A stretch of DNA of 64,000 bases from positions 620,001 to 684,000 of the forward strand of contig NZ_JQNK01000009.1 in assembly GCF_000745215.1 (NCBI RefSeq), given 5' to 3'. Source of the DNA: Methylosinus sp. PW1 (GTDB lineage Bacteria > Pseudomonadota > Alphaproteobacteria > Rhizobiales > Beijerinckiaceae). This document shows, in pieces, positions 34,885 to 43,408 of the stretch (position 1 is its first letter; the number at the start of each line of letters is the position of its first letter). The notes under the pieces were generated by a model. The model was not told the DNA's origin. It ran no database searches and saw nothing but the letters and a program-made list of their open reading frames with translations. A program made the translations under genes and the position numbers.

Positions 34885-35718
34885 ATGAGGCTCCTCACCC
34901 TCCTCGCCGCGGCGCTCGCGCTCGCGACAATGATGCTCTGCGCCGCCATTCCGGCGCGCGCCGACACTTCGAATTACTCGATCGCGCCGAACGCCTGGAC
35001 GCAGATCAGCGCCTCCGGCTCTTTTGACGTCCAGGCGGATTCCCATGGCGCCTATGTGCAGGTGTCGGCGTCTCAGCCGATCGGCGCCGCCGGCGTCAGG
35101 CTCGATCCGGGCGCGACCGTGCGGTTCAATGCGCAGGGCTCGGCTCTCTGGGCCAAGGCGGTCAGCAGCTTCACCACGCAAATCTACGTCACGCCGGCGC
35201 CGTCCTCCTCGCCGATCAGCATCGATCATTCGACGCCGGGCGCGAGCGATCAGGTCGTCGCCGGCCTCACGCGCGTCGTCTGCGTGACGCCGACGATCAC
35301 CGCCTCCACCTATTCGGCCAATTATCCGATCGGCGGCGTGCTGACCTTCGCCAATGTGTTCGGCTCGCTCAATCGCGGGATGATTCATACGATCGTGGTG
35401 ACGAGCAAGACGGCGCAGACGGCGGCGCTGCTCGCCTTCCCATTCTCGGCGGCGCCGGGAACGCCCGCGCAGCTCGCCGATCATGCTGCGGCGAACATCG
35501 CCGCCGCCGATGTGCAATATGTCCGCGCGCCGATCTCGCTGGCGAGCCCCTACAGCAACCTCGGCACGATGACCGTCTGGGGAGCCGACGGCGTCGGAAA
35601 GCTCTTCCAGAGCGCCGACAGCTCGCTGCGCCTGGTGCTCGTCGCCACCGCCTCGACGTCCGCCTTCGGCTCGACCAGCGACGTGCAGGTCTGCGTCAAA
35701 GTCTCTTCCGACAATTGA
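34885..35718 (+). CDS. Exported protein of unknown function in the fibre region
   Basis: 277 residues from ATG 34885 (MRLLTLLAAALALATMMLCA), a clear Sec leader with a likely cut after ARA at about residue 26. The mature part is beta-rich, Ser/Thr/Ala-rich and repetitive (GSFDVQADSHGAYVQVSASQ). It is followed 8 bases later by the Tat-leader hydrolase. Probably a surface or virion-associated protein; family not identified. Confidence 0.6.
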   Translation: MRLLTLLAAALALATMMLCAAIPARADTSNYSIAPNAWTQISASGSFDVQADSHGAYVQVSASQPIGAAGVRLDPGATVRFNAQGSALWAKAVSSFTTQIYVTPAPSSSPISIDHSTPGASDQVVAGLTRVVCVTPTITASTYSANYPIGGVLTFANVFGSLNRGMIHTIVVTSKTAQTAALLAFPFSAAPGTPAQLADHAAANIAAADVQYVRAPISLASPYSNLGTMTVWGADGVGKLFQSADSSLRLVLVATASTSAFGSTSDVQVCVKVSSDN

Positions 35719-35725
35719 GGGCGCC

Positions 35726-37252
35726 ATGAAGCTCACGAGACGAGAAGCGCTCGTCGCCGGCGGCGTGACGCTGCTGGCGGCGAGCGAGGCGGCCGCGATG
35801 CGCAAGCCCCTGCTCACCCCAAATACGGGCGCTGGGATGGCTCCGTCGCCGTTCGCCCTCTCGCAGCTCCCGGTCGGCTCATATCTCGACTATGACAGCC
35901 GCATCAATGTGACGGCCGATGGAAGCAACAAAGTCGCGACGTGGAGCGATGCTAGCGGGACATGGGCGTTTACCGCATCGACAACCGCAGAAAAGCCGAC
36001 GCTCGCCGCCGATAGTTGGGCGACCGGCATCCCAGTGCTGTCGTTCAACGGCGTCGATGGCGGCAACATACTCCGCGGCGACGAGCCACATATTGACGCC
36101 TATCAGTCATTTCTCGTAGCGCGTCGCTCGTCAGCCGATCAGAACGCTGTCGCTACCAACAAGACTCTATATCGGACAGGGCGCGCTGCTGACAATCTGC
36201 GCATCATGACTTACATGCAGAGGGCAACCAGCGACACCACGCAAGATCATATCTACGTGCTCGGTCCCGGAGGCGGGTCTAGTCCCGCGAGCGGCGATGG
36301 TTTCGGTAAGGGCGTCAAGGCGATAATTGGCGTCAGAGCAGACGGGGCCGCCAATCTCGCATATGTCAACTCGATCGCATCCACCGCAGCGCCCACGGGC
36401 GCAGTAACAGAGGCCGGCACGTATATCGGAGGCGACGACTCGGCGACGAGTGTGAGGGCAAAATTTGATCTTGCTCGGTATCTGCGGGTCAATGCAGCGA
36501 TGCTCCCTGGTGGAGGCGAGCAGGTCGCGAATTACTGGCTCATCGAGGGGGCATTGGCGTGGGAGTATGGACTGCAAGGATCACTACGCGCCGATCATCT
36601 ATATAAGTCCCACGCGCCGCGCGCGACCGACTACAGCGGCAATAACCGGCTGTGGATAGGCTGGGGAAATTCGCTGACTTACGGCCTCGGCGGGCAAATG
36701 GCGAATGCAGCCGCCTATAATGCGGCGGCGCGTGGGCTCACTTGTGAGAATCAAGGCGTCTCGGGCGAAACCAGCGATCAGATTTACGCGCGATTTCAGG
36801 CCGCCACCGCGGCGCAGTTGGCGAAGGTCACGTATCTCGGGGATGTTTGGAAAAACGGCGGGACGGACCCGGACGGCCAGTATGAGGCGATGATAGTCGC
36901 CGTCGAGGCGGCGCATGGCATGGGCGCGGGGAACGCGCATCTCGTCATCGTCGGCGATTGGATCGGTTTTATTGCGGGGTCCACCGAGTATAGCAACCCT
37001 GGCCGGATCGCGATCGATGCGAAGAATGCAGCCATTGCTGCCGCCCATCCAAACTACTACCTGGACCTCTTTAATTTGCTCGTCGCTCTCGGAGCGCCCA
37101 GCGGGCCATATCCAGACGCGACAGCCTACGCAAAGGGTTGGGTGCCAGATGCGCTCAGGACTGGAGATACGCTCCATCTCAACGCAACCGGATACATCGA
37201 AGCAGCTAAGATCGTATCTGCGTTTATCCGAGCCAAAACGTGGGACCTTTGA
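35726..37252 (+). CDS. GDSL/SGNH-type hydrolase with Tat leader and lectin-like domain
   Basis: 508 residues. The N-terminus (TRREALVAGGVTLLAAS) is a twin-arginine leader. Residues 50-285 are a concanavalin-like domain (SYLDYDSRINVTADGSNKVA, then IEGALAWEYGL). The C-terminal part is SGNH-like: GWGNSLTYG with candidate Ser316, and DTLHLNATGY with Asp481 and His484. Such esterases remove acetyl groups from surface polysaccharides. It is plausibly a phage depolymerase, but the Tat leader is unexpected for a virion protein. Confidence 0.75.
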   Translation: MKLTRREALVAGGVTLLAASEAAAMRKPLLTPNTGAGMAPSPFALSQLPVGSYLDYDSRINVTADGSNKVATWSDASGTWAFTASTTAEKPTLAADSWATGIPVLSFNGVDGGNILRGDEPHIDAYQSFLVARRSSADQNAVATNKTLYRTGRAADNLRIMTYMQRATSDTTQDHIYVLGPGGGSSPASGDGFGKGVKAIIGVRADGAANLAYVNSIASTAAPTGAVTEAGTYIGGDDSATSVRAKFDLARYLRVNAAMLPGGGEQVANYWLIEGALAWEYGLQGSLRADHLYKSHAPRATDYSGNNRLWIGWGNSLTYGLGGQMANAAAYNAAARGLTCENQGVSGETSDQIYARFQAATAAQLAKVTYLGDVWKNGGTDPDGQYEAMIVAVEAAHGMGAGNAHLVIVGDWIGFIAGSTEYSNPGRIAIDAKNAAIAAAHPNYYLDLFNLLVALGAPSGPYPDATAYAKGWVPDALRTGDTLHLNATGYIEAAKIVSAFIRAKTWDL

Positions 37253-37262
37253 CCCACACGCC

Positions 37263-37811
37263 CTAACCTAGGATGGGGGCGCCGAGCGCGATGAGGCGTC
37301 GGATCATCTCGTCGGTCAGATGGCGGATGGAATTTGTGCCGGTCTTCGTCTTGCGCAGGAGCGCGGTTTTCGACGCGACGTCGATATCCGACCATTGCAG
37401 GGCGATAGCCTCGGAGACCCTCGCCGCCGTCGTCGCCATGAAAAGGACGAGGGCCGCGATGTGGGGCAGACGGTCCTTCTCGCACTGCCGGATGAATGTG
37501 GCCAGCCAGACTTGCGACGCCGGGCTTTTCCGCTTCGGCTTGCCCTCTTTGAAGCGCGGAACGCGCACATAAGGACACCAGCCGCGCTGGTAGGCGTGCA
37601 GGATCACAGCGCGCGCGGGCGTGATGGCCATTCGATTTTTCGATGAGGCCGAATGCTCCGGGTAGAGCGCATCGGCCATTTTACGAATGTCGAATGGAAA
37701 GATTTCGTCGAGCGGCGTCTCGCCGAAATAGTCGAGGACCGGCGTCAGATATCTTTGGGAGCCGCCATTGTCGAGATAGCTCGCTGCGGCGTGACTGAAA
37801 CTCTTACGCAT
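37263..37811 (-). pseudogene. Truncated tyrosine recombinase
   Basis: 182 residues. It keeps the helical core-binding region and the start of the catalytic domain: TTAARVSEAIALQWSDID with the first catalytic Arg, and KTKTGTNSIRHLTDEM with the beta-hairpin Lys. It ends there, without the HxxR, His/Trp and Tyr motifs. Strand transfer is therefore not possible as seen. It abuts the end of the hydrolase gene. It may be a remnant of an integrated element or a DNA-binding fragment still in use. Confidence 0.75.
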
Positions 37812-37914
37812 CTTCTTGCTCCTGAAAGCAGCAGATCGCGCACGTTAGTAAAAAATTAACATGAGTACAAGCCCCGAGCGACGTTGTTTGGGGCCTCACG
37901 TGAAAGGTCCCCAA

Positions 37915-38886
37915 ATGGTGAATAAGCTGGACGCCCCGACGGGGTCTCTCGACGCGCGCGCAATTCAGCGCGCGCTCAACGCCAAGGGCGCGCAGCTCGC
38001 CGAGGATGGTGCGCTCGGCCCGGCGTCGCGCTCGGCGATCTATGCCGCCGTGCAGGCCTGCGTCGGCGGCGTCGCGGCGCCGTGGAGCGCCGAGCGGCTG
38101 CGCCTCGCATTCGAGCAGATCATGCTGCGCGACGCCGGGCTCTATCGCGGTGCCATCGACGGGCTCGCCGGCCCGGCGACGCGCGCGGCGCTCGGCAAAT
38201 GGGGCAAGCCGGCGCTCGTCGTCCCTGTGGCCGCTGCCCCCGCGTCGGCGCCGCCGAGCTTCGCCGGCGCGGCGCGGCGCATCACCGAGGCGGATATTGC
38301 CGCGGCCGCGCGCTCGATCGGCTGCGAGGTCGCGGCGCTGCATGCGGTGATGGATGTGGAGTCGCGTGGATCCGGCTATGACGGTCGCGGGTGCCCGGTG
38401 ATCCTGTTCGAGCCGCATGTTTTTTATCGGCAGCTCGCGAAGCTCCCGAGCTCCACCTATGACGCCTGCCTCAATCGCGCTGTGCTCGCCGGCCTCGCCT
38501 ATGCGCATTGGCGCAAGGGCAATTATCCAGGCGGCTCGGCGCTCGAGCAGAGCGATGGCAATTATGCGCGCCTCTCTCGCGCCATCGCGATCCACGAAGA
38601 GTGCGCCTATCGCGCGATCTCGATCGGCATGGGCCAGGTGCTCGGCGAGAATTTCGAGGCCGCCGGCGCCGCGAGCGCCGTCGAAATGTTCGCGGCGGCG
38701 AAGGAGAGCGAGGCGGCGCAGCTCGGCCATATGCTCGGCTACATCAAGCATGCGCAGCTCGACGACGATATTCGCGCGCGCAATTGGGAGACATTCGCGC
38801 GCGGCTACAACGGCTCTGGCCAGGTCGTGATGTATGCCGACAAGCTCGGCGCGCAATTCAAGAAGTGGTCGAAGCGCGCCGCATGA
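37915..38886 (+). CDS. Endolysin, N-acetylmuramidase family with peptidoglycan-binding N-terminus
   Basis: 323 residues from ATG 37915, AAGG 7 bases upstream; an upstream in-frame ATG at 37861 is possible. The N-terminal 95 residues have two binding-domain-like units (ARAIQRALNAKGAQLAEDGA and LYRGAIDGLAGPATRAAL). The catalytic domain from about 120 has HAVMDVESRGSGYDGRGCPV with the catalytic Glu, PVILFEPHVFYRQL, and ISIGMGQVLGENFEAAGAAS. It degrades murein at lysis. Confidence 0.9.
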   Translation: MVNKLDAPTGSLDARAIQRALNAKGAQLAEDGALGPASRSAIYAAVQACVGGVAAPWSAERLRLAFEQIMLRDAGLYRGAIDGLAGPATRAALGKWGKPALVVPVAAAPASAPPSFAGAARRITEADIAAAARSIGCEVAALHAVMDVESRGSGYDGRGCPVILFEPHVFYRQLAKLPSSTYDACLNRAVLAGLAYAHWRKGNYPGGSALEQSDGNYARLSRAIAIHEECAYRAISIGMGQVLGENFEAAGAASAVEMFAAAKESEAAQLGHMLGYIKHAQLDDDIRARNWETFARGYNGSGQVVMYADKLGAQFKKWSKRAA

Positions 38887-38923
38887 TGCGCGGCTCGTCA
38901 AATTTCCGAGAAGGAAGATCGCA

Positions 38924-39121
38924 ATGGGAAAGTTTCTGGTCTACGCGGCCTATGCTGCCGCCGTCGGCGCAATCGCGCTCGGCCTATTCCTGCATGAATT
39001 CCCGCATCCCGATCGCACGACGGCCACCATAGCGGTCGTCATATTTCTCGTCGCATGCGCGCCGGCCTTCTATCGCCTATGGGCCGATCTGAAGAAGGTC
39101 TATGTGCCGCCGAAGGACTGA
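38924..39121 (+). CDS. Small membrane protein of the lysis region
   Basis: 65 residues with two hydrophobic segments (LVYAAYAAAVGAIALGLFL and TATIAVVIFLVACAPAFY) and a charged end. AAGGAAG precedes the start. It is a holin or antiholin candidate by size and place. Confidence 0.6.
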   Translation: MGKFLVYAAYAAAVGAIALGLFLHEFPHPDRTTATIAVVIFLVACAPAFYRLWADLKKVYVPPKD

Positions 39122-39127
39122 CGCGCC

Positions 39128-39256
39128 ATGCCGCCGGACGATCGCGACGCGCTCTTGCTGATCGTGGCGAGCGCATGCGCGGCGTTCGCGGCGATCTATC
39201 TCGTCAAGCTTCTCCCCGCCATTCTCTACGCCGCCCGCTGGGGCGTGCCGGAGTAG
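39128..39256 (+). CDS. 42-residue membrane peptide
   Basis: MPPDDRDALLLIVASACAAF followed by more hydrophobic sequence, one membrane segment. It starts 6 bases after the previous stop. Holin-like or accessory lysis peptide. Confidence 0.5.
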   Translation: MPPDDRDALLLIVASACAAFAAIYLVKLLPAILYAARWGVPE

Positions 39257-39299
39257 CGCGCAGTTATCAACTGGCGCTCAACAACTGAAAGCTCCTCAC

Positions 39300-39416
39300 A
39301 TGTCGAAAATCATCAAGCGCGCGGCGCTCGCCGCGTTCGCCTTCATCGCGTTCGTGCTGGTGTCGCCGCTCCTGAATGTCGTTTGGCTCGCCATCACCGG
39401 GCAGAGTTTCAACTGA
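39300..39416 (+). CDS. 38-residue membrane peptide
   Basis: MSKIIKRAALAAFAFIAFVL and 18 more residues: basic start and one hydrophobic helix. In line with the other lysis-region peptides. Confidence 0.45.
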   Translation: MSKIIKRAALAAFAFIAFVLVSPLLNVVWLAITGQSFN

Positions 39417-39457
39417 TCCGAGCCGGCGGTTTCCAGCAATAGACGAGGATTAAGCAA

Positions 39458-39748
39458 ATGACCACGATGCGCGCGAAGCTGCAAGTCGGAATGGTGCAAG
39501 AGCATTTCACGACGGATTGGGCTGATCCGAACAATCAAGACGCGGGAGTGAAGGTGAAGACGGGCGAGACGCTCACCATGCATGCCGTCTGCAAAAATCA
39601 ATATGATGAGAGCGGCTTGGACGAAGACAACACCTTCGCGAAATATTCTCCTGGCGCGTCGCTCTCGATTCAGATCGCCAACGAGGCGCTCTGGGGGAAA
39701 TTCAAGCACGGCGACAAGTTCTACGTGGACTTCACGCCTGCGGACTGA
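39458..39748 (+). CDS. Small conserved-looking phage protein, unknown
   Basis: 96 residues. Soluble beta-rich protein (VKTGETLTMHAVCKNQYDES, then WGKFKHGDKFYVDFTPAD). Lies within the lysis region with a clear ATG but weak ribosome site. Function unknown. Confidence 0.6.
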   Translation: MTTMRAKLQVGMVQEHFTTDWADPNNQDAGVKVKTGETLTMHAVCKNQYDESGLDEDNTFAKYSPGASLSIQIANEALWGKFKHGDKFYVDFTPAD

Positions 39749-39835
39749 CCGCGTTCCCTTTCGCGCGCGCGGCGTCCCGGCGGGGCCGCGCGCAATCGCG
39801 ATGCAGTGACCCGCCAATAATCGAAAGATCGGAAT

Positions 39836-40525
39836 ATGAAAGCTCTGTTCGCACTTACCGTCGTGGCGGTTCTAGCCGCCCTGATATTCCCGTCGGCGCC
39901 GATTTCGTTTCTGGCGATCGGCTTCGTCATCGGCGTGGCCTATAAGCCGGCGCTGCTGAATATCGCGCGCATTCTCATGGTGACGATCGCCACGGCGTTC
40001 CTGGCCGCTTGCGAGATTGTCTCCGCCGTTCGCACGCCCGCGGCCCGGATCGTCGCCCGCCTCGCCCTCGTCGCCGCGGCTATCGCCGGCACGATCGCGC
40101 TCAGCGTCGGCGCCGCCTATGCTGCGGACGCTGTCGCCGCGCCGGCGGCGTCGACCGTCTCCATTCCCTGGGGCGATTGGATCTCTGGCCTGCTGGCGAC
40201 GAGCGGCTCGATCTTCCTCGCGGTGGTCTCGTGGGGCGTCAAAAGCTTTCTGCCCTCCTATGTGCAGACGTTTTTGACCAATGACGTGATCGCCAAGGCC
40301 GTGGACTATGCACTGGCCAGCGTCGCGGGCGCGGTGCGCAACGAGACGGCGACCGTGCCGGTCTCCAATGAGGTGATCGCCGCGGCGCTGAAATGGATCG
40401 TGGCTTATGAGCCCAAGGTGGCGAAATGGGCCGGCGACAATCTGGAGCCGCTGATCATCGCGCGCCTCTCGGCGCTCAATGTCATCCCGGCGACGGCCAG
40501 CGCCTCGACCCTCGGTGCGAGCTGA
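39836..40525 (+). CDS. Multi-span membrane protein, holin-like position
   Basis: 229 residues with hydrophobic segments at about 3-20, 24-60, 75-97 and 108-128, and a helical soluble C-terminus (AKAVDYALASVAGAVRNETA). It lies between the endolysin and the spanin-like pair, so it may be a holin or a lysis regulator; no family recognised. Confidence 0.6.
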   Translation: MKALFALTVVAVLAALIFPSAPISFLAIGFVIGVAYKPALLNIARILMVTIATAFLAACEIVSAVRTPAARIVARLALVAAAIAGTIALSVGAAYAADAVAAPAASTVSIPWGDWISGLLATSGSIFLAVVSWGVKSFLPSYVQTFLTNDVIAKAVDYALASVAGAVRNETATVPVSNEVIAAALKWIVAYEPKVAKWAGDNLEPLIIARLSALNVIPATASASTLGAS

Positions 40526-40528
40526 CCC

Positions 40529-40816
40529 ATGGGCGCGCTCGCAACATTCGCGAGCGCGGTTCTCGGCAAGCTCCTCGGCCCGGCATTCGAAGCGCTCCTC
40601 GGGGCGCTTCGTCTCCGGCGCCAGGACAAGGATCGCGTCGCTACCCACGAAGAGGCGGCGGTCGCCGAGGCCGCAGAGGAGACATCCGATGTGGTCGCAG
40701 ATATCGCCGATGCGCGCAGCGCTCTGCCTGGCGCTGCTGCCGATGCTCACGAGCTCGCTCGCCGGCTGCGCGCCCGCAAAGCTGGCTCCGACGTTGGCGG
40801 CGCGAGCCGCGAATAA
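40529..40816 (+). CDS. Putative inner-membrane spanin-like protein
   Basis: 95 residues: a hydrophobic N-terminus (LATFASAVLGKLLGPAFEAL) and a long charged helix (RVATHEEAAVAEAAEETSDV). The next gene, encoding a lipoprotein, starts inside it in another frame, the classical Rz/Rz1 layout. Assigned from layout and composition only. Confidence 0.5.
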   Translation: MGALATFASAVLGKLLGPAFEALLGALRLRRQDKDRVATHEEAAVAEAAEETSDVVADIADARSALPGAAADAHELARRLRARKAGSDVGGASRE

Positions 40817-41015
40817 GGAGCCGGCGGCGCGGCGCTTGGAAATACAGCGCAAGCTGGCGCCGGTATGTCCGGTTCCTTTGTCGGACGCGGCGCTCGATCG
40901 CATGGCCGATTATGCCGAGGCGCACCCGGACAAGGATGGGCTCGCGATCGTCAATGACGCCGCGCGCCTCGACGCAGAGGCGCGCGTGTGCCGCGGGATG
41001 CAAGTCAAGAGCTGA
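40689..41015 (+). CDS. Putative outer-membrane spanin-like lipoprotein, embedded in the previous gene
   Basis: 108 residues from ATG 40689, or 101 from ATG 40710. A lipoprotein signal ends at the lipobox LAGC (Cys27), followed by a short helical body. Its first 128 bases overlap the preceding gene in a different frame, as Rz1 overlaps Rz. With its partner it would disrupt the outer membrane at lysis. Confidence 0.55.
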   Translation: MWSQISPMRAALCLALLPMLTSSLAGCAPAKLAPTLAARAANKEPAARRLEIQRKLAPVCPVPLSDAALDRMADYAEAHPDKDGLAIVNDAARLDAEARVCRGMQVKS

Positions 41016-41029
41016 GAGGAGGTCGGCGA

Positions 41030-41440
41030 ATGCCGGATGCGAGCAGTCACGATATTTCGGAACAGGCGGCGACGATTATCGCGGCGCTCGGCGGCGGCGG
41101 CGTCGTCGGCGCTTTCCTGCGAGAGGCGGCGTCATGGCTGCTCGGACACGGCAAGCAGGGCGCGGAGGCGAAGAAGATCAACGCCGAGGCGGAGCGCGCG
41201 CTCAACGAGCTGGTCGATGATCGCATCAAGCTGCTGCTCGATGCGGAGGCAAAGGCCAATGCCCAGCTGCGAAGCGATCTCGCACGCTGCTGGCGTTATA
41301 TCGAAAAGCTGCGCGCGCATATCGAAGAAATTCGCGCGCTGCTCGTGGAAAACGAGATCACGGCGCCACGGCCGCCCGCATTCGACGCGCCGGATCAGCC
41401 GCCGAACGGCGATGTGCGCGATCTCAAGCACATCGTGTGA
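41030..41440 (+). CDS. Membrane-anchored coiled-coil protein of the lysis region
   Basis: 136 residues with GAGGAGGT 7 bases upstream. A Gly-rich hydrophobic segment (TIIAALGGGGVVGAFLREAA) is followed by a coiled coil (KINAEAERALNELVDDRIKL ... YIEKLRAHIEEIRALLVE) and a Pro-rich tail. It could equally be the true inner spanin; its role is open. Confidence 0.6.
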   Translation: MPDASSHDISEQAATIIAALGGGGVVGAFLREAASWLLGHGKQGAEAKKINAEAERALNELVDDRIKLLLDAEAKANAQLRSDLARCWRYIEKLRAHIEEIRALLVENEITAPRPPAFDAPDQPPNGDVRDLKHIV

Positions 41441-41471
41441 TGACGAAAATCATATTCACGGAGCCTCATCA

Positions 41472-43349
41472 ATGACCTCCCCTACCTATGGTCTCATCTT
41501 CAATCGTGACGACACCGATCCGCGGCCGGCGCAGGCCTCCGATCTTTCGGTGATCGGCCTGGTGCTGCCGAGCGATGACGCGCGCGCCGATTTCTTGCCG
41601 CTGAACGAGCCTGTCGCTTTCGACAGCGGCGATCCTGTGGCGCTCGCGAAGATCGGCACGGGCGATCTCTACAAGGCGGTGACGGCGATCGACGATCAGC
41701 TGGCGGATCTGCAGACGAGCGCGCGCATCGTCGCGGTGCGCGTCGCCGCCGGCGGCAATGATGCGGCGATGATCGCCAATATCATCGGCGCGCGCAACGG
41801 CAGCTCGGCCAATGGCCATACCGGCACGGGAATCTATGCGCTGTTGCGCGCGGGATCGCAGGCCGGCGTCATTCCGCGGCTCATCGGCGCGCCGGGCTAT
41901 ACATGGCAGACGAGCGCGTCCGGCGGCTCGACCGATGTTTCGCGAGCGACGAAAGCCGGCGGCAACACCGGCAATGGCGCGATGACGCTCGCCTCGCCGG
42001 CTTTTCTCGCCGGCGTTCAGGCGGGCGTCTATCAGGTCCGCTGCATCGGCGGCGCGCGCTCGGCCGCGAGCGCCGCCAAGAGCGGCAACACGGGCAATGG
42101 CGTCGTGAGCGGCCTCGCCGCCAATGCGGCCGCGGCGGTGGGCGTCTGGCGGGCGATCTTCGACGGCGTCGCGACAAATGGCGGCGCTTTCGCGGTGGTG
42201 CGGCCGGATGGGACCTTCGACGGCGTCGGCGTCGTCGGCGTCGCCTATTCCAGCGCGTCCGCGCCGGGATTGAGCTTCACGATCGGCGACGGCGCGACGG
42301 ATTTCGTCGCCGGCGACGAGTTCGACATAACGGTCGCGGCCGCCGTGCCGGCCAATGGGGGCGTCTTTTCCGTCACCGATCCGCATGGGGTCGCGCTCGC
42401 CAATGCGACCGTCGGCGCCGCTTACGCGACGCAGATCGGCTTTACCATCGCCGATGGCGCGACGGATTTCGCGATCGGCGACGGCTTCGACGTCACAGTG
42501 TCGATCGTCGACGCCGTCATCACCGCCAATCCGATCTGTGCGGCTCTGCCCTCGGTGCTCAACGCGCTGCTGGCGCATTCGATCGTCGGAGGTCCCGGAA
42601 CGGGCGTCGCCAACGCCATCGCCTGGGAAGAATCGCTCGGCTCCGGCCGGCTCATTCCGATCGACGCATGGACCGTCGTCTCGGATGGCGTGAACACGCG
42701 CTATGAGGACGGCGTGGCGCGCGCGCTCGGACTCGCCGTGCGGACCGATTTTCTGCATGGCGGCTATCCGTTCTGGTCTTTCGCCGGCCAGCAGATGCGC
42801 GGGATCGTCGGGCTCAAGACCTATTACAGCTTCTCGCTCGTCGATGGCGCGACGGAGGGCCAGGAGCTGCTCGCCGCGCATATCGGCGTGGTCGAGCGCG
42901 GAGAGGTCGGGGTCGAGACGGCGATCGCCAGCAATGGCTTCGTCTTCGCCGGGCTCTGGAATGCGGACACGGATCCGAACTTCTGGTTCTACAACAAGTC
43001 GCGCGGGCGCGATTGGGCGCATCTGGCGCTGCTCAAATCGATCCGCCTGCGTCTCGGCGTCGACAATGTGACCTCGCATGGGGTTCAGGCGGTGCTCAAC
43101 GATATGACCGCGATCGGCCAGGAGGCGCTGCTTCAGGAAGGCTCGATCGGCTTCCGCGTCGGCTTCGAGTCCTCGCGGAATTCTCCGACCGATCTTCGGC
43201 AGGGCAAGTTCCGGGTCTTCTTCCAGAGCGAGGAGCCGGCGCCGATCGCGCAGGTCACGATCGATTCCCGGCCCTATTACGAGGCGCTCGTCGAGGAGCT
43301 GGCGACGCTCGTCACGCAATCGGCGACGATCGTCGGTCAATTCGCCTGA
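41472..43349 (+). CDS. Tail sheath protein (P2 FI family) with a large nested insert
   Basis: 625 residues; P2 FI has 396. The N-terminal part (TYGLIFNRDDTDPRPAQASD, VIGLVLPSDDARAD) and the C-terminal part (NDMTAIGQEALLQEGSIGFR, then PAPIAQVTIDSRPYYEALVE) are contractile sheath. Residues 161-345 are an insert made of the same domain as in the decoration protein: the two halves of one copy (161-194 and 294-345) enclose a second full copy (203-293). The insert probably lies on the outside of the tail. Confidence 0.92.
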   Translation: MTSPTYGLIFNRDDTDPRPAQASDLSVIGLVLPSDDARADFLPLNEPVAFDSGDPVALAKIGTGDLYKAVTAIDDQLADLQTSARIVAVRVAAGGNDAAMIANIIGARNGSSANGHTGTGIYALLRAGSQAGVIPRLIGAPGYTWQTSASGGSTDVSRATKAGGNTGNGAMTLASPAFLAGVQAGVYQVRCIGGARSAASAAKSGNTGNGVVSGLAANAAAAVGVWRAIFDGVATNGGAFAVVRPDGTFDGVGVVGVAYSSASAPGLSFTIGDGATDFVAGDEFDITVAAAVPANGGVFSVTDPHGVALANATVGAAYATQIGFTIADGATDFAIGDGFDVTVSIVDAVITANPICAALPSVLNALLAHSIVGGPGTGVANAIAWEESLGSGRLIPIDAWTVVSDGVNTRYEDGVARALGLAVRTDFLHGGYPFWSFAGQQMRGIVGLKTYYSFSLVDGATEGQELLAAHIGVVERGEVGVETAIASNGFVFAGLWNADTDPNFWFYNKSRGRDWAHLALLKSIRLRLGVDNVTSHGVQAVLNDMTAIGQEALLQEGSIGFRVGFESSRNSPTDLRQGKFRVFFQSEEPAPIAQVTIDSRPYYEALVEELATLVTQSATIVGQFA

Positions 43350-43408
43350 TCGCGGCGCGCGCTCTCGCGCGCGTCGTCTCTCTTTCTCGCACCATCGGAG
43401 ATAGTCTC

